Part shown: piece after piece, positions 58,901-64,000 of the stretch | Numbering within the stretch: the stretch's first letter is position 1 | Layout: every line of letters starts with the position of its first letter | The notes under the pieces: generated by a model | What the model was told of the DNA's origin: nothing | Databases searched by the model: none | The model's input: only the letters and a program-made list of their open reading frames with translations | Translations under genes and position numbers: made by a program | Origin: Larimichthys crocea | Taxonomy: Eukaryota; Chordata; Actinopteri; Sciaenidae | Length of the DNA stretch: 64,000 nucleotides | Reading direction: 5' to 3' | Assembly (NCBI RefSeq): GCF_000972845.2 | Contig: NC_040028.1 | Coordinates: 19,496,210-19,560,209, forward strand

Positions 58901-59949
58901 TCCGTCACCCACCCCTTCAGAGCCCACGTCTGAAGTGGGCGCCTCTCAGCAGCGGAGCAGGTAAAATCAACAATGCTGCTTCGCTTAACACACCCAGCAA
59001 GCTGCGTCTAACCTCTCACTGGTATACTGGGATGTCTATAATAATGTCCAGGTGGATGGTAAAGGGGGAAAGTCATATTCATGTGTTCTACTTTTAAATG
59101 TATCATAATGTGTTCATGGTGCATCACACAGTGTGTTCATGTTCAGGTCCATCCATATCGGTCGGATTTGTTACCGTAGCAAACATTAACCCTGTTGTGT
59201 ACCAGTTTGAACATGTGTGTGTGTGTGTGTACATTACATTACGTCATGTGTGTGCTCGACCCTCCAATCACAGCTGTACGTTCTGTAATCCAGGTCAGTG
59301 AGTGGCAAGAAAATCTGTACGTTCTGTGACGCCCCGCTGGGAAAGGGAGCGGCCATGATCATCGAGTCCCTCGGACTCTGTTATCATTTGAGCTGTTTTA
59401 AGGTGAGAGTTTGGACTCCCGGCGATGGAGCACGTCATCGGCCGCTCTATCTAAAAACTAAATCTTTTTCTTTAATTACTAACCTGGTGCATCTCGGGGT
59501 CCTGATCCTGCAAGCCTAACTCACTTTGTTTCCTGACTCTGGTTGTTGATCCTTCCTGGAACTTGAGTTTGTTCTCCTGCATCCTGACGATCTCTGTTGT
59601 TCATTCATCTTTCATTTTTCTCTTCCTGCACACTCAATCAAAGGGGTCTTCTGTCTGTCCTCCATCTCTCTCCGCCTTTGGACACTTTGGTCGGGTTGAG
59701 CTGCTCTTTAACTCTTTCCCTCTCTGTCTCTCTAAACTTCCTCAGTGTATCGACTGCAAGTCTGACCTCGGAGGATCGGAAGCCGGGGCCGAAGTCAGAA
59801 TACGACACAAACAGCTCTACTGTAACTCCTGCTACATGCGATTCAAAAGTGAGTGCACGATCTTGCCTGCACGATGACGTGTTTGTTTTTCTGACTTTCT
59901 TTGAGTGTAACAATGTTTTCTTCTAGCTGGCCAGCCAACCCCCATGTGA
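16829..59949 (+). CDS. lmo7: LIM domain only 7 (LMO7), complete coding region
   Basis: LMO7 is an actin-associated scaffold of adherens junctions (afadin, alpha-actinin partners) that also shuttles to the nucleus and binds emerin. Predicted coding exons: 16829-16897, 23110-23180, 25759-25828, 30327-30433, 38923-38953, 39980-40093, 40960-41173, 41754-42000, 42176-42451, 42867-43181, 43402-43569 (cassette?), 43968-44753, 45867-45896, 46594-46708, 47488-47639, 48095-48785, 49151-49423, 49808-49922, 51328-51489, 52258-52448, 52532-52595, 52871-52927, 53894-53919, 54369-54476, 55435-55521, 56461-56819, 57006-57047 (cassette?), 57758-57804, 57896-58054, 58272-58461, 58637-58960, 59294-59402, 59746-59848, 59927-59949. 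They sum to 5895 nt, 1964 aa, or 1894 aa without the two cassettes. Order of parts: CH (1-154), Ser-rich and DD-R motif region (155-823), coiled coil (833-922), Ser/Pro-rich region, PDZ (1244-1335), charged coiled coil (1449-1633), LIM (1890-1957). CH plus PDZ plus LIM separates it from LIMCH1, which lacks PDZ. The ATG is preceded by an in-frame TAA at 16814. Other upstream promoters, known in mammals, are not visible. Teleosts may have two copies (a/b); I cannot say which this is. Confidence 0.96.
18885..19150 (-). mobile_element. SINE-like repeat (tRNA-related head on minus strand)
   Basis: GATACTTTATGGATCTCTCG with GGGGAAATT marks a retrotransposon tail of a type common in fish. CACCTCTCCAGCTACCAGCC, GGACTTGAACCAGCCACCCT and GGTTCCAAGGGCGAGT lie to its right. 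The reverse complement of the last part resembles a tRNA B-box region (GGTTCAAGTCC). This indicates a degenerate tRNA-derived SINE inserted in reverse. Confidence 0.5.
19170..19600. repeat. interspersed repeat, copy A
   Basis: This segment shares a string of phrases with 21420-21690: GAGCTCAGCCAA-like, GAGGTGA.CCCAGTTTGTT, GGCCGTGAGCC.AGGA, GTGATTAGTGTTTG and GATCCAGAT. Two diverged copies 2 kb apart in the same intron show a dispersed repeat of unknown class. Confidence 0.65.
21310..21390 (+). mobile_element. SINE 3' end fragment
   Basis: CGGACCCCGCCTCTTGCCCA, GTGTCACCTGGGATCAGCTC and AGGCGGTTATGGAGGATGGA match the tail style of a widespread fish repeat of which 54041-54276 is a head-end copy. 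Only the tail is present here. Confidence 0.55.
21420..21690. repeat. interspersed repeat, copy B, with (GTTT)n expansion
   Basis: This is the second diverged copy of the element at 19170-19600. It is interrupted by a GTTT/TTTG tetranucleotide run at about 21531-21558. Confidence 0.65.
21960..22190 (+). mobile_element. LINE 3'-tail-like remnant
   Basis: A T-rich stretch with TTTTGTATTT phrases is followed by CAACAAATTTCATTGTGTTG, as at the 3' end of several fish LINE families and similar in style to 6830-7165. There is no coding remnant. Confidence 0.35.
24333..24445 (+). mobile_element. interspersed repeat, 'AAAGGTCCAGTGTGT' family, copy 2
   Basis: TTAAAGGTCCAGTGTGTGGG followed by ATTTAGTGGCACCTAGTGGT and GCAGATTGCAACCAAGTGAA repeats the left end seen at 3427. 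It is a truncated left half. Confidence 0.7.
24503..25300. repeat. dispersed repeat split by a TTAGGG-bearing block
   Basis: GAGCTGCAACAATTAATTGA and TCAATTAGTCG (24506-24541) look like one end of a repeat. Its interior style (AAAACTGAATATCTTTAGAT, GACAATTGATGATGCA) and its other end (ATCAATATGAGAATAATCGT) continue at about 25150-25285. A related copy lies at 32426-32645. Between the halves sits a block (about 24600-25000) with two diverged tandem copies containing GGTTAGGGTTAGG (24790-24802 and 24897-24909). Confidence 0.5.
25829..30326 (+). other. LMO7 intron 3 (4.5 kb)
   Basis: No exon is recognised. The intron carries one long interspersed repeat (28585-28950), a CT/TC-rich tract at 30160-30192 and a GGTT tetranucleotide run at 29947-29970. 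Short open frames are not supported by any domain. Confidence 0.6.
28585..28950 (+). mobile_element. fish interspersed repeat (class unknown)
   Basis: Phrases such as AATGGACAGAGCATGAGCGA, CACCTGTCAATCAAAGCGTC, TAAGCCTTAATATAATGTGA, CAGTTGTCATGAACGGGGAA, TTGTACCAGGCTGTAAACAT and GGAGCCAGCCTCAAGTGGCC match a repeat I know from many spiny-rayed fish introns. It has no coding frame. It is identified from recalled style and not from an alignment. Confidence 0.55.
32426..32645. mobile_element. interspersed repeat with inverted ends
   Basis: GGGGCTGCAACGATTAGCTG with ATTAATCAATCAGTCGATTT forms the left end, and GATTAATTAATAATTAACAA with TCATCAGTTGAG forms the degenerate right end. This GATTAATCGATT-type palindrome-rich repeat is abundant in fish genomes. 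A second copy in this gene lies at 24503-25300. Confidence 0.55.
32670..33060. mobile_element. probable DNA-transposon remnant
   Basis: AATTTCCACTGGGCACAATA and the GGCTCCGCCGTGGTCCGGCT block, followed by CTCGGCTCCGTGTTGAATTT, resemble a fish non-autonomous DNA element. The ends are not resolved. Confidence 0.35.
34159..34242. repeat. perfect 42-bp tandem duplication
   Basis: A 42-base unit starting AGACTGAATATTGGACTGTT occurs at 34159-34200 and again without change at 34201-34242. The identity means the duplication is very young or an assembly artefact. Confidence 0.95.
37055..37400 (+). mobile_element. retrotransposon tail-like repeat
   Basis: GATTAGATTAGATTTATTCA followed by TCCCACCGCGGGGAAATTTA and CTTGTTACAGCAGCAGAGGA is the signature of a common fish LINE/SINE end (TTTATTxATCCC..GGGGAAATT). 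A-rich sequence with AATATT phrases follows. Confidence 0.6.
38954..39979 (+). other. LMO7 intron 5
   Basis: The intron contains probable repeat DNA at 39055-39240, a CA microsatellite at 39713-39757 and a TTC/CTT run at 39948-39966 that forms the pyrimidine tract of exon 6. The open frame at 39238-39516 has no recognisable domain and is not called. Confidence 0.6.
39713..39757. repeat. (CA)n microsatellite
   Basis: This is a CA run of about 20 units with one interruption (CATACTCACAC), inside LMO7 intron 5. Confidence 0.9.
40094..40959 (+). other. LMO7 intron 6 with (GT)n at its 3' end
   Basis: No exon is seen within. The intron ends in a GT dinucleotide run (40915-40955) followed by GAAAG and the exon. 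There is no pyrimidine tract in the last 45 bases. Confidence 0.8.
40960..42000 (+). CDS. lmo7: LMO7 exons 7-8: Ser-rich and RRS-containing region
   Basis: Exons 40960-41173 and 41754-42000 encode about residues 155-308. Exon 7 reads [20 protein letters not shown], then a poly-Gly run, then [20 protein letters not shown] and [10 protein letters not shown]. Exon 8 continues [40 protein letters not shown] and [20 protein letters not shown]. Each of these blocks has a counterpart in human LMO7 ([33 protein letters not shown]; recalled). The Ser/Asp repeats and basic patches are likely disordered and phosphorylatable. Confidence 0.93.
42176..44753 (+). CDS. lmo7: LMO7 exons 9-12: DD-R motif region
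   Basis: Exons 42176-42451, 42867-43181, 43402-43569 and 43968-44753 encode about residues 308-823. A short motif with two Asp followed by x(3)-Arg and then Arg or Lys recurs: [48 protein letters not shown] and KTDDMLVRK. Between copies are conserved blocks [44 protein letters not shown] and [20 protein letters not shown], all matching human LMO7/LIMCH1 (part of the family-specific DUF4757-type region). All four exons start and end in phase 2, so any can be skipped in frame. Exon 12 ends with the weak donor CT|GTAACA; reading through it meets TAA at once (44755). Confidence 0.92.
43402..43569 (+). CDS. lmo7: LMO7 exon 11, likely cassette exon
   Basis: This 168-nt exon is preceded by CTCGGCTGTAG and followed by the modest donor AAAAG|GTCGAT. 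It encodes [20 protein letters not shown], then a Pro/Arg-rich stretch and [11 protein letters not shown]. It is in frame with exons 10 and 12 (phase 2 both sides) and its length is a multiple of three. If the donor is not used, the frame runs on for 14 more codons to TAG at 43610-43612, giving an alternative C terminus. I know of no clear human counterpart. Confidence 0.6.
44754..45866 (+). other. LMO7 intron 12
   Basis: The intron holds a CA microsatellite (45581-45605) and otherwise unique sequence without a further exon. AATAAA at 45196-45201, about 440 bases after the in-frame TAA at 44755, could serve a short transcript ending at that stop. Confidence 0.5.
45581..45605. repeat. (CA)n microsatellite
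   Basis: This is a CA run with one CATA interruption in LMO7 intron 12. Confidence 0.85.
45867..45896 (+). CDS. lmo7: LMO7 30-nt microexon (exon 13)
   Basis: Thirty bases between TTTCCTAG and GTGAGTTG encode [11 protein letters not shown] when joined to CT of exon 12 and G of exon 14. Phase 2 is kept on both sides. The join gives [12 protein letters not shown], close to human ENGSKSMSDVS (recalled). Both splice sites are strong. Skipping it also keeps the frame, so it may be alternative. Confidence 0.75.
46594..47639 (+). CDS. lmo7: LMO7 exons 14-15: Lys/Glu-rich helix region
   Basis: Exons 46594-46708 and 47488-47639 encode [58 protein letters not shown] and [10 protein letters not shown], followed by a six-Ser run and [13 protein letters not shown]. 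This matches human RYEEMQ..KWQD/DLAKWKDRRKS..KTFKEML (recalled). The content predicts a coiled coil of about 70 residues. The Ser run is encoded by an AGC repeat (47580-47598) and may vary in length. Confidence 0.93.
48095..49423 (+). CDS. lmo7: LMO7 exons 16-17: large Pro/Ser-rich linker
   Basis: Exons 48095-48785 and 49151-49423 encode about residues 922-1243. Landmarks are [54 protein letters not shown] and [17 protein letters not shown], each with a counterpart in human LMO7 ([20 protein letters not shown], recalled). The rest is low-complexity Pro/Ser/Thr/Glu and probably disordered, with an acidic run [13 protein letters not shown] in exon 17. A CTC/CTT tract of about 50 bases just before exon 16 (48028-48078) provides an unusually long pyrimidine tract. 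Confidence 0.92.
49668..49686. repeat. (CA)n microsatellite
   Basis: This is a short CA run in LMO7 intron 17. Confidence 0.85.
49808..51489 (+). CDS. lmo7: LMO7 exons 18-19: PDZ domain
   Basis: Exons 49808-49922 and 51328-51489 encode a PDZ domain at about residues 1248-1335. The ligand-binding loop reads KDFGFQAAW instead of the usual GLGF, as in human LMO7 (LDFGFTIKW, recalled). Then come [40 protein letters not shown] and [19 protein letters not shown]. The intron between the two exons (49923-51327) carries repeat DNA. A PDZ domain between CH and LIM is diagnostic of LMO7. Confidence 0.95.
49923..51327 (+). other. LMO7 intron 18
   Basis: The intron holds unique sequence and, at about 50830-50985, a right-hand end (TTACACACTGAACCTTTAAT) of the AAAGGTCCAGTGTGT repeat family found at 3427 and 24333. 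No further exon is seen; the open frame running from exon 18 into the intron is read-through. Confidence 0.6.
52258..53919 (+). CDS. lmo7: LMO7 exons 20-23: linker with SLKNLKRRS motif
   Basis: Exons 52258-52448, 52532-52595, 52871-52927 and 53894-53919 encode about residues 1336-1448. The first is a poorly conserved linker ([20 protein letters not shown]). The second gives [20 protein letters not shown]. The third gives [20 protein letters not shown], almost identical to human [19 protein letters not shown] (recalled). The fourth, 26 nt, gives GSESAMPD. These short exons were placed by homology and phase; all junctions are GT-AG. Confidence 0.9.
53535..53556. repeat. (GT)n microsatellite
   Basis: This is a pure GT run of about 11 units in LMO7 intron 22. 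Confidence 0.85.
54041..54276 (+). mobile_element. tRNA-derived SINE-like element
   Basis: GCGGTGGTCCAGTGGTTAGC starts the copy. It is followed by CCGTGTCTGTGGGTTCTGTC, CGGGTACTCCGGGTACTCTC, CCACAATCCAAAGACATGTA, ACAGGTTGATTGGTGGCTCT, GTCCGTAGGTGTGAATGATT and GGCGACTTGTCCAGG. The GTGGTTAGCGCTGT beginning resembles a tRNA A box. This is a very common fish repeat. It lies in LMO7 intron 23, directly upstream of exon 24. Confidence 0.75.
54369..56819 (+). CDS. lmo7: LMO7 exons 24-26: highly charged coiled coil
   Basis: Exons 54369-54476, 55435-55521 and 56461-56819 encode about residues 1449-1633. They start [20 protein letters not shown] and continue [36 protein letters not shown], then [20 protein letters not shown] and a long Glu/Arg/Lys/Gln helix ([20 protein letters not shown] and so on) ending AFEQQQQR. 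Human has WVWDQEEERKRQERWQKEQD here (recalled). The frame of exon 26 has no ATG, so it is missed by ATG-based ORF searches, while an open +2 frame over it (56538-56912) is spurious. The donor is CG|GTCAGT, phase 2. Confidence 0.93.
55858..56025 (+). mobile_element. SINE-like fragment
   Basis: GGTGGTTCGATCCCCGGCTC (tRNA B-box like), GTGTCCTTGGCAAGACACTG, AACCCCAAACTGCTGTACAC and ACAGTCCATTTACC are the signature phrases of a widespread tRNA-derived fish SINE. It lies in LMO7 intron 25. Confidence 0.75.
56090..56212 (-). mobile_element. hAT-like element fragment
   Basis: GGACCCCCTGCAGTACCTTT, GCGGACCCCCTAGGGGTCAT and GGACCCCTGGTTGGGGCCCC read in reverse as the GGGGTCCATGACCCCTAG phrases of a common fish hAT MITE (usually beginning CAGTGGTTCCCAACC). 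Only one end is present. Confidence 0.5.
57006..57047 (+). CDS. lmo7: LMO7 exon 27, possible 42-nt cassette exon
   Basis: The segment after CCCCTCAACAAAG and before GTTAGT encodes [14 protein letters not shown] plus a shared Arg. Phase 2 is kept on both sides and the length is a multiple of three. Joining exon 26 directly to exon 28 (CG|G, giving R-T-K-S) is equally valid, so this may be optional or not real. I know of no human counterpart. Confidence 0.45.
57758..58960 (+). CDS. lmo7: LMO7 exons 28-31: helix and Ser/Pro-rich linker before LIM
   Basis: Exons 57758-57804, 57896-58054, 58272-58461 and 58637-58960 encode about residues 1648-1886. Landmarks are [36 protein letters not shown]; a helix [71 protein letters not shown]; and a Ser/Pro-rich end. 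Human LMO7 has GAELERQQILQEMRKRTPLH, SWIRQRSASV and [14 protein letters not shown] at these places (recalled). The GMAQWLLEE stretch is, as I recall, more familiar from LIMCH1, so the fish protein may keep a shared ancestral segment. Confidence 0.92.
59294..59949 (+). CDS. lmo7: LMO7 exons 32-34: C-terminal LIM domain and stop
   Basis: Exons 59294-59402, 59746-59848 and 59927-59949 encode a single LIM zinc-binding domain with the full ligand set: C-x2-C-x19-H-x2-C, two residues, C-x2-C-x21-C-x2-C. Visible parts are [52 protein letters not shown] and [14 protein letters not shown]. The end is TGQPTPM then TGA at 59947-59949, matching human SGRPTAM (recalled). LIM domains of this family mediate partner binding at junctions. 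Confidence 0.96.
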
Positions 59950-60640
59950 CGTGACTGTGCTCCAGCAGATTGACGAAGAAACTACTTGTGACAACAACCC
60001 ATGAACATTAAAGTGAACATTGAAGCCATTGCAACTAGCTTGGGACTCTTGGTTTGGACATATATGACTCTAGAAAATCTCGCTGATGAGAATTATATTT
60101 GTGTTTTTGTTTTTTTGTTCTTTTCCGTGTGTGATTGAGTGGGTAAGCTTGCAAAGAAGTTATCTACGTTAACGCGTCTTCTATCATTAAGTATTACAGT
60201 TGTACAAAGGGGTTCTGCATGCACCAGAGTTTTAAAATGTTTTAAAAGTAGTCGAAACGTTAAATCGTCTGTAAGATTATCGAGGCAGATCTTTGCAATG
60301 ACGTCCACTGAGAGAGAATCTAAAGAGTCCGCGTCTTCACGCTTCTTTTTCCCCGCTTGTGTGGTATTAACACGTTTCGTCAGACAAGCTCTTCATATCA
60401 TGTCTACGTGCCTTTTTTTTTTTTCCGTTTGTAACAGGGAGAAGTAATTAAGATTATTAGAGCTCTTTCGAGATATATTTAAAAAACAAAAACAAAAAAA
60501 AAAAGAAACTGTCTGCTTGGATAGCACTCTGGAGTTTTCACTGATAGATGAGGATTGTACACATTAGCAGGTTTGTGAAGAATATATCACACTGAATGGC
60601 AAAGAGTAACATTTGTAAATAAAATAACTAAACGCTCATG
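59950..60640 (+). other. lmo7: LMO7 3' UTR
   Basis: About 670-690 bases follow the stop up to the poly(A) signal. The stretch contains AT-rich segments and an A-rich run at 60480-60505, but no coding frame. Confidence 0.75.
60618..60623 (+). terminator. lmo7: LMO7 poly(A) signal
   Basis: AATAAA is followed by AATAACTAAACG and, about 30 bases on, a GTGTGTGTTTTTC stretch typical of a downstream GU/U-rich element. It is the first canonical signal after the LMO7 stop. Confidence 0.8.
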
Positions 60641-63600
60641 TCTCTCTCTCATGTGTGTGTTTTTCTTCTTGCCAATGATATTCCAGTACGTGATGCAAGG
60701 CTTTTCCTGCCTCTGTAATCAGAATCATTATCCTCCTCTCTCTCTCTCTCCCGGCCTGCCTGCCCCTCTCACTCGGTTTCCTCGCCACAGTCATAATGAA
60801 AGGAATTTCAATGAGCTTTTGTGCAAAAGGTTCAGAGGACCTGCCTGCTCTGTGTTCTCCAAAGCCAATTTGTCATGCATATTTCATCCAGCGCGCATGC
60901 ATTACATTTGATTACACTTTGATAAGATATTTTCTTAATGTATTCCGTCATTCTGGCTGTTTCATGAAATCACATCTGCATAAACATATATTGAATATTC
61001 ATACTGGAGCAGGGACCCTCCTGATTGTTCCCAAAATGTGAGGTACAAAACAAACAAAAAAAAACCTGTCCTCATTTCTCATACATGTAAAATACGGAAA
61101 CGAGCTGGACCGACTGTGTATTCTTGAGGTGAAGCACAAACAGTCCCCGGAGGCAGACTTCTCAAATTCTTGGATTCCTTTTTTTAGATTTTCCTCGGCG
61201 CTCCCTTGGTGATTTTAATCCTCATTGCTTAGAAAACAAGCAACGGCCTGAATGGCGCCGAGCTGGCTGAGAAATATAAAACCTTTTCAGGATAAGTATC
61301 CCATCTTTTTTCCCCCCCTCACCCAAAGCCAAGGCCACAACCGGGGCTTTATGGACGGGTTTGACGTGGAGAATCGACTGGCTTGCGTAGGCCTTGTGTG
61401 TGTGTGTGTGTGTGTGTTGGAGCTTAGAGAGAAATATTATGCTTGGCTGCTCGGAAGAATAGAGTCTGTAAAAAGATGGAACACAGATGGAAGAGCTTAG
61501 ATAGTTACTGCCTCTTCTACCCTCCATCAAAAAAGTCAAACAGCTCACTGTAAGCTGTTTTTTTTTTTAAGATGCGGTCAGGGCCAACGTGGACGAGTTT
61601 TCACCTCAAAATCACTCACATAGGAGTCCAATAATCATGCTCCATCTCCACACCTCAGTCAGAAGCTTGTGTGGTTTGGACTCACCAAAAGGGGGCACTG
61701 TGATCTAAGATTTATACCAACAAGGACTGCAGCTGGATTCGAACTCATGTATTTAACAGTACAATAATGTATGAGAAGGTGCTGCATCCTTTATTATCCT
61801 CCTATTATTATTTAACCACATTAGATTATTAGATCATTTAAGCAGTATTCCTCGTGGAAGATTTAGTGGTTTAGTTTGTGAATTTAAGTGTTTCTTGATA
61901 AAGGTTCATTTCCCAGTAAAACATACAAGTAAACACTGTTTCCAATCAAACATCTCAGTCAGGCAGCACCGCTTAGAAGGAATGCCTTTCACACGTTAGA
62001 GGAGCCACCGGGTGTTAATTCACCTGCAGCTTGAACTGATGCTATAATTAGTCGTGTAATTGCACACGCTGTCTCACTCAGACCTGTTGCTATGGCTTGC
62101 AGGCAGCGTACGTATGGACTCTGAGCTCTGTCATAAAGTCCAATTAACCACAGGGATTAAAGAAAATGGACTTTAAGTGAACCTGTGAAATCCCCCAGAG
62201 CACCAAAGATCAATCTGTGACACTGTTGTTGTTTGGAAGCTGAAGAAAAAGGTGCAGGACTTTCATAAATTTCTCACCTTCATGTGCGTTGTAATGTATT
62301 CATGTAACCTGTGATTACTTTTGGCAATTACAGCTCACGGGGCCGAAGGAAGACGGCAAGTTAATTACAGCACATATCCGCAGATATTGGAAATCATGTT
62401 TATAAAGTTAATAAGTGTGATGTAAATTGTAGTCAATGTGCAATATCCTTCAAGGCCATAGTGTATAGGAGCACAGTATTATGCATGTTTGTGCAGCAGC
62501 AGCATGTGTGCTCACAGTTCAGCTCTTATCCTTCAGGCTCTTTTGTGCTTCAGTGGACGCACCTTGACACAAACACTGTCAGGGTTAAAAGCTGCATTTC
62601 TGTTGGCGCTACCTGCAGTGATGTTTGCACGCCTGCTCTTGTCTAAACTAACAAACTGTTCAGTAAGTGGTGAGTCATCTATTGTGGCAGAGAGAGACCT
62701 GAGAATGAACTTTACAAAGAAGAAATGGCTGAGTGTATTAGCAGACTGTGCAAAGTATTTAAGAGGGATCATAGATCATACCCCCCGTGAGATTATACAG
62801 AATGAAACATGTCAACATGTGTAGGAACGTCTCTGCACTGTGTATGTGGATGTGCATTAGTGACTTCGTTCTGGGTTAAAGTTGTGGACTTCTTCTGGTC
62901 AAGCTGCTGCTGCAGGTTTACTAGGGGACGGATCACAAATACCAAACGCATCATGAAGAACTCTTTCTGTCATTACTGTACGGTGGGCTCGGTCACGGCT
63001 TCCACAGCTATTTTAAGACACTGGAAAACTGTTGTATCCCCTCATTTGAAAGACTGGACTAATGCAACGGGTCCATGCTTCACAAACTGTCAGCTAACGA
63101 GGAGGATGACCGACCTCTTGGGATATCTTTTGGAGTTGCACAAGGACTAATGAAAACTCGGCCTGAGGAATCAGAGACTAAACACAGCACAGCCCCTTCC
63201 TTTCTCTTGTGGACTGGATTTCTTACCCCCATATTTATCTGTTTTAAACTGCTGCAGATGTTTCACCAGTCTGTGGTGGCCAGAAGCAGCAAGAAGTGGG
63301 ACGCAGCTCACAGATTATCAACTGTTGATTATCAGCCTCTTATCTGCGGACATGACTTCTTTTCTTCAAACTTTATTGATCTGACCTTTCGTTCAATGAG
63401 GATATAATCAGCCTCTCGCCCTTCTTCGTCCTCATTATGACTCTAATCCGTGACTCACAAAAGGGCAAATCACGAGGGACTCAACCTCGGAGCGAAGGTG
63501 CGTGCTTTTAAAGTAAGACTACAATGGTGCACAGTCAATATGACACATTCACAAGAGGAAGGTTAGAGACGATCGTTAAACTCATGTCCTCCTTTCTTCT

Positions 63601-64000
63601 TCTTCTTCTTACACCCTATGCCGTGTTACAATCAGGAAGAAAAACATCTGTGATTTCTCTCCGTGACCTTAAAAAGCATTCCTGATTTATTTTCGTTCCT
63701 CTACTTAGTGGATGAGGGGGGGAGTATTACTGGCAACTGGATGCATTGGAGTTGTTGTTGTTTTTTTCCAGTTGGGAGTGTAGAAAGTGTTACATAGTCT
63801 GAAATGATAAGACAGCATGGCCACAGCTGGGGAACCCTGATATGCTTGAGACTGCATTATGCCCAGGGTGACAAGGGACCACGTTTTTCTGTCCTCGTAT
63901 GAATTCGCTCCACTTCAGTCCTATAGAGCCGAGCATGAGCTTGAATACTGATTCTCATTTATGCATTTGCCGCTCTTTATCTGGTGTTTTTGTGCGTTTT
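60641..64000. other. intergenic region downstream of LMO7
   Basis: No exon of a known gene is recognised on either strand. There is a GT microsatellite at 61397-61417, a poly-T at 61558-61568 and a CTT run at 63594-63610. Two AT-rich blocks of complex sequence (60785-61030 and 62020-62400) stand out as possible conserved non-coding elements. Open frames such as 62489-62824 and 63075-63407 lack domains and codon-like composition. Confidence 0.55.

Noticed and set aside
62461..63407. Overlapping open frames downstream of LMO7
   Set aside because: They are short, overlap on both strands, show no domain and have no splice or poly(A) pattern. A downstream gene such as KCTD12 is not reached.
1..64000. 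Prokaryotic-type systems, CRISPR arrays, rRNA or intact tRNA genes
   Set aside because: The repeats present are simple repeats, minisatellites and transposon debris. The tRNA-like phrases at 18885-19150, 54041-54276 and 55858-56025 are parts of degenerate SINEs with no complete cloverleaf.

Overview
The window is nuclear DNA from a vertebrate, and its content points to a teleost fish. It holds long introns with canonical GT-AG junctions, many CA/GT microsatellites, LINE, SINE and hAT-like debris of fish type, and vertebrate-specific genes. Four protein-coding genes can be read by translating exons and checking that every splice phase closes. In order they are TBC1D4 (first coding exon only, minus strand, the rest beyond the left edge), COMMD6 (complete, minus), UCHL3 (complete, plus) and LMO7 (complete, plus). 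From memory this is the same order and orientation as on human 13q22, so the block is old conserved synteny. I do not name a species.

Layout: 1-1675 is TBC1D4 intron 1; 1676-2074 is TBC1D4 coding exon 1; 2075-4984 is repeat-rich intergenic DNA; 4985-8179 is COMMD6 (7 coding exons, 199 aa); 8180-10597 is intergenic; 10598-14312 is UCHL3 (9 coding exons, 232 aa, one of only 12 nt); 14313-16828 is intergenic with a CTCF-like motif; 16829-59949 is LMO7 (34 predicted coding exons, 1964 aa if both likely cassette exons are used), with its poly(A) signal at 60618; 60624-64000 has no gene I can support but contains AT-rich blocks that may be conserved regulatory DNA.

The genes are neighbours by ancestry and do not form one pathway. 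TBC1D4 is a Rab GAP of insulin-stimulated vesicle traffic. COMMD6 is a subunit of the Commander/COMMD complex (endosomal recycling, NF-kB control). UCHL3 is a ubiquitin/NEDD8 C-terminal hydrolase. LMO7 is an actin, adherens-junction and nuclear-envelope scaffold with CH, PDZ, coiled-coil and LIM parts.

I found no dramatic new system. The points most worth a second look are: a short DD-x(3)-R-[RK] motif that occurs five times in LMO7 exons 9-12; a 12-nt coding microexon in UCHL3; a 30-nt exon and symmetric phase-2 cassette exons in LMO7; an LMO7 acceptor built on a (GT)n repeat without a pyrimidine tract; a full-length fish COMMD6 that keeps the N-terminal domain missing from the short human protein; a fold-back element and a minisatellite in COMMD6 intron 1; and two divergently oriented CTCF-like motifs bracketing UCHL3.
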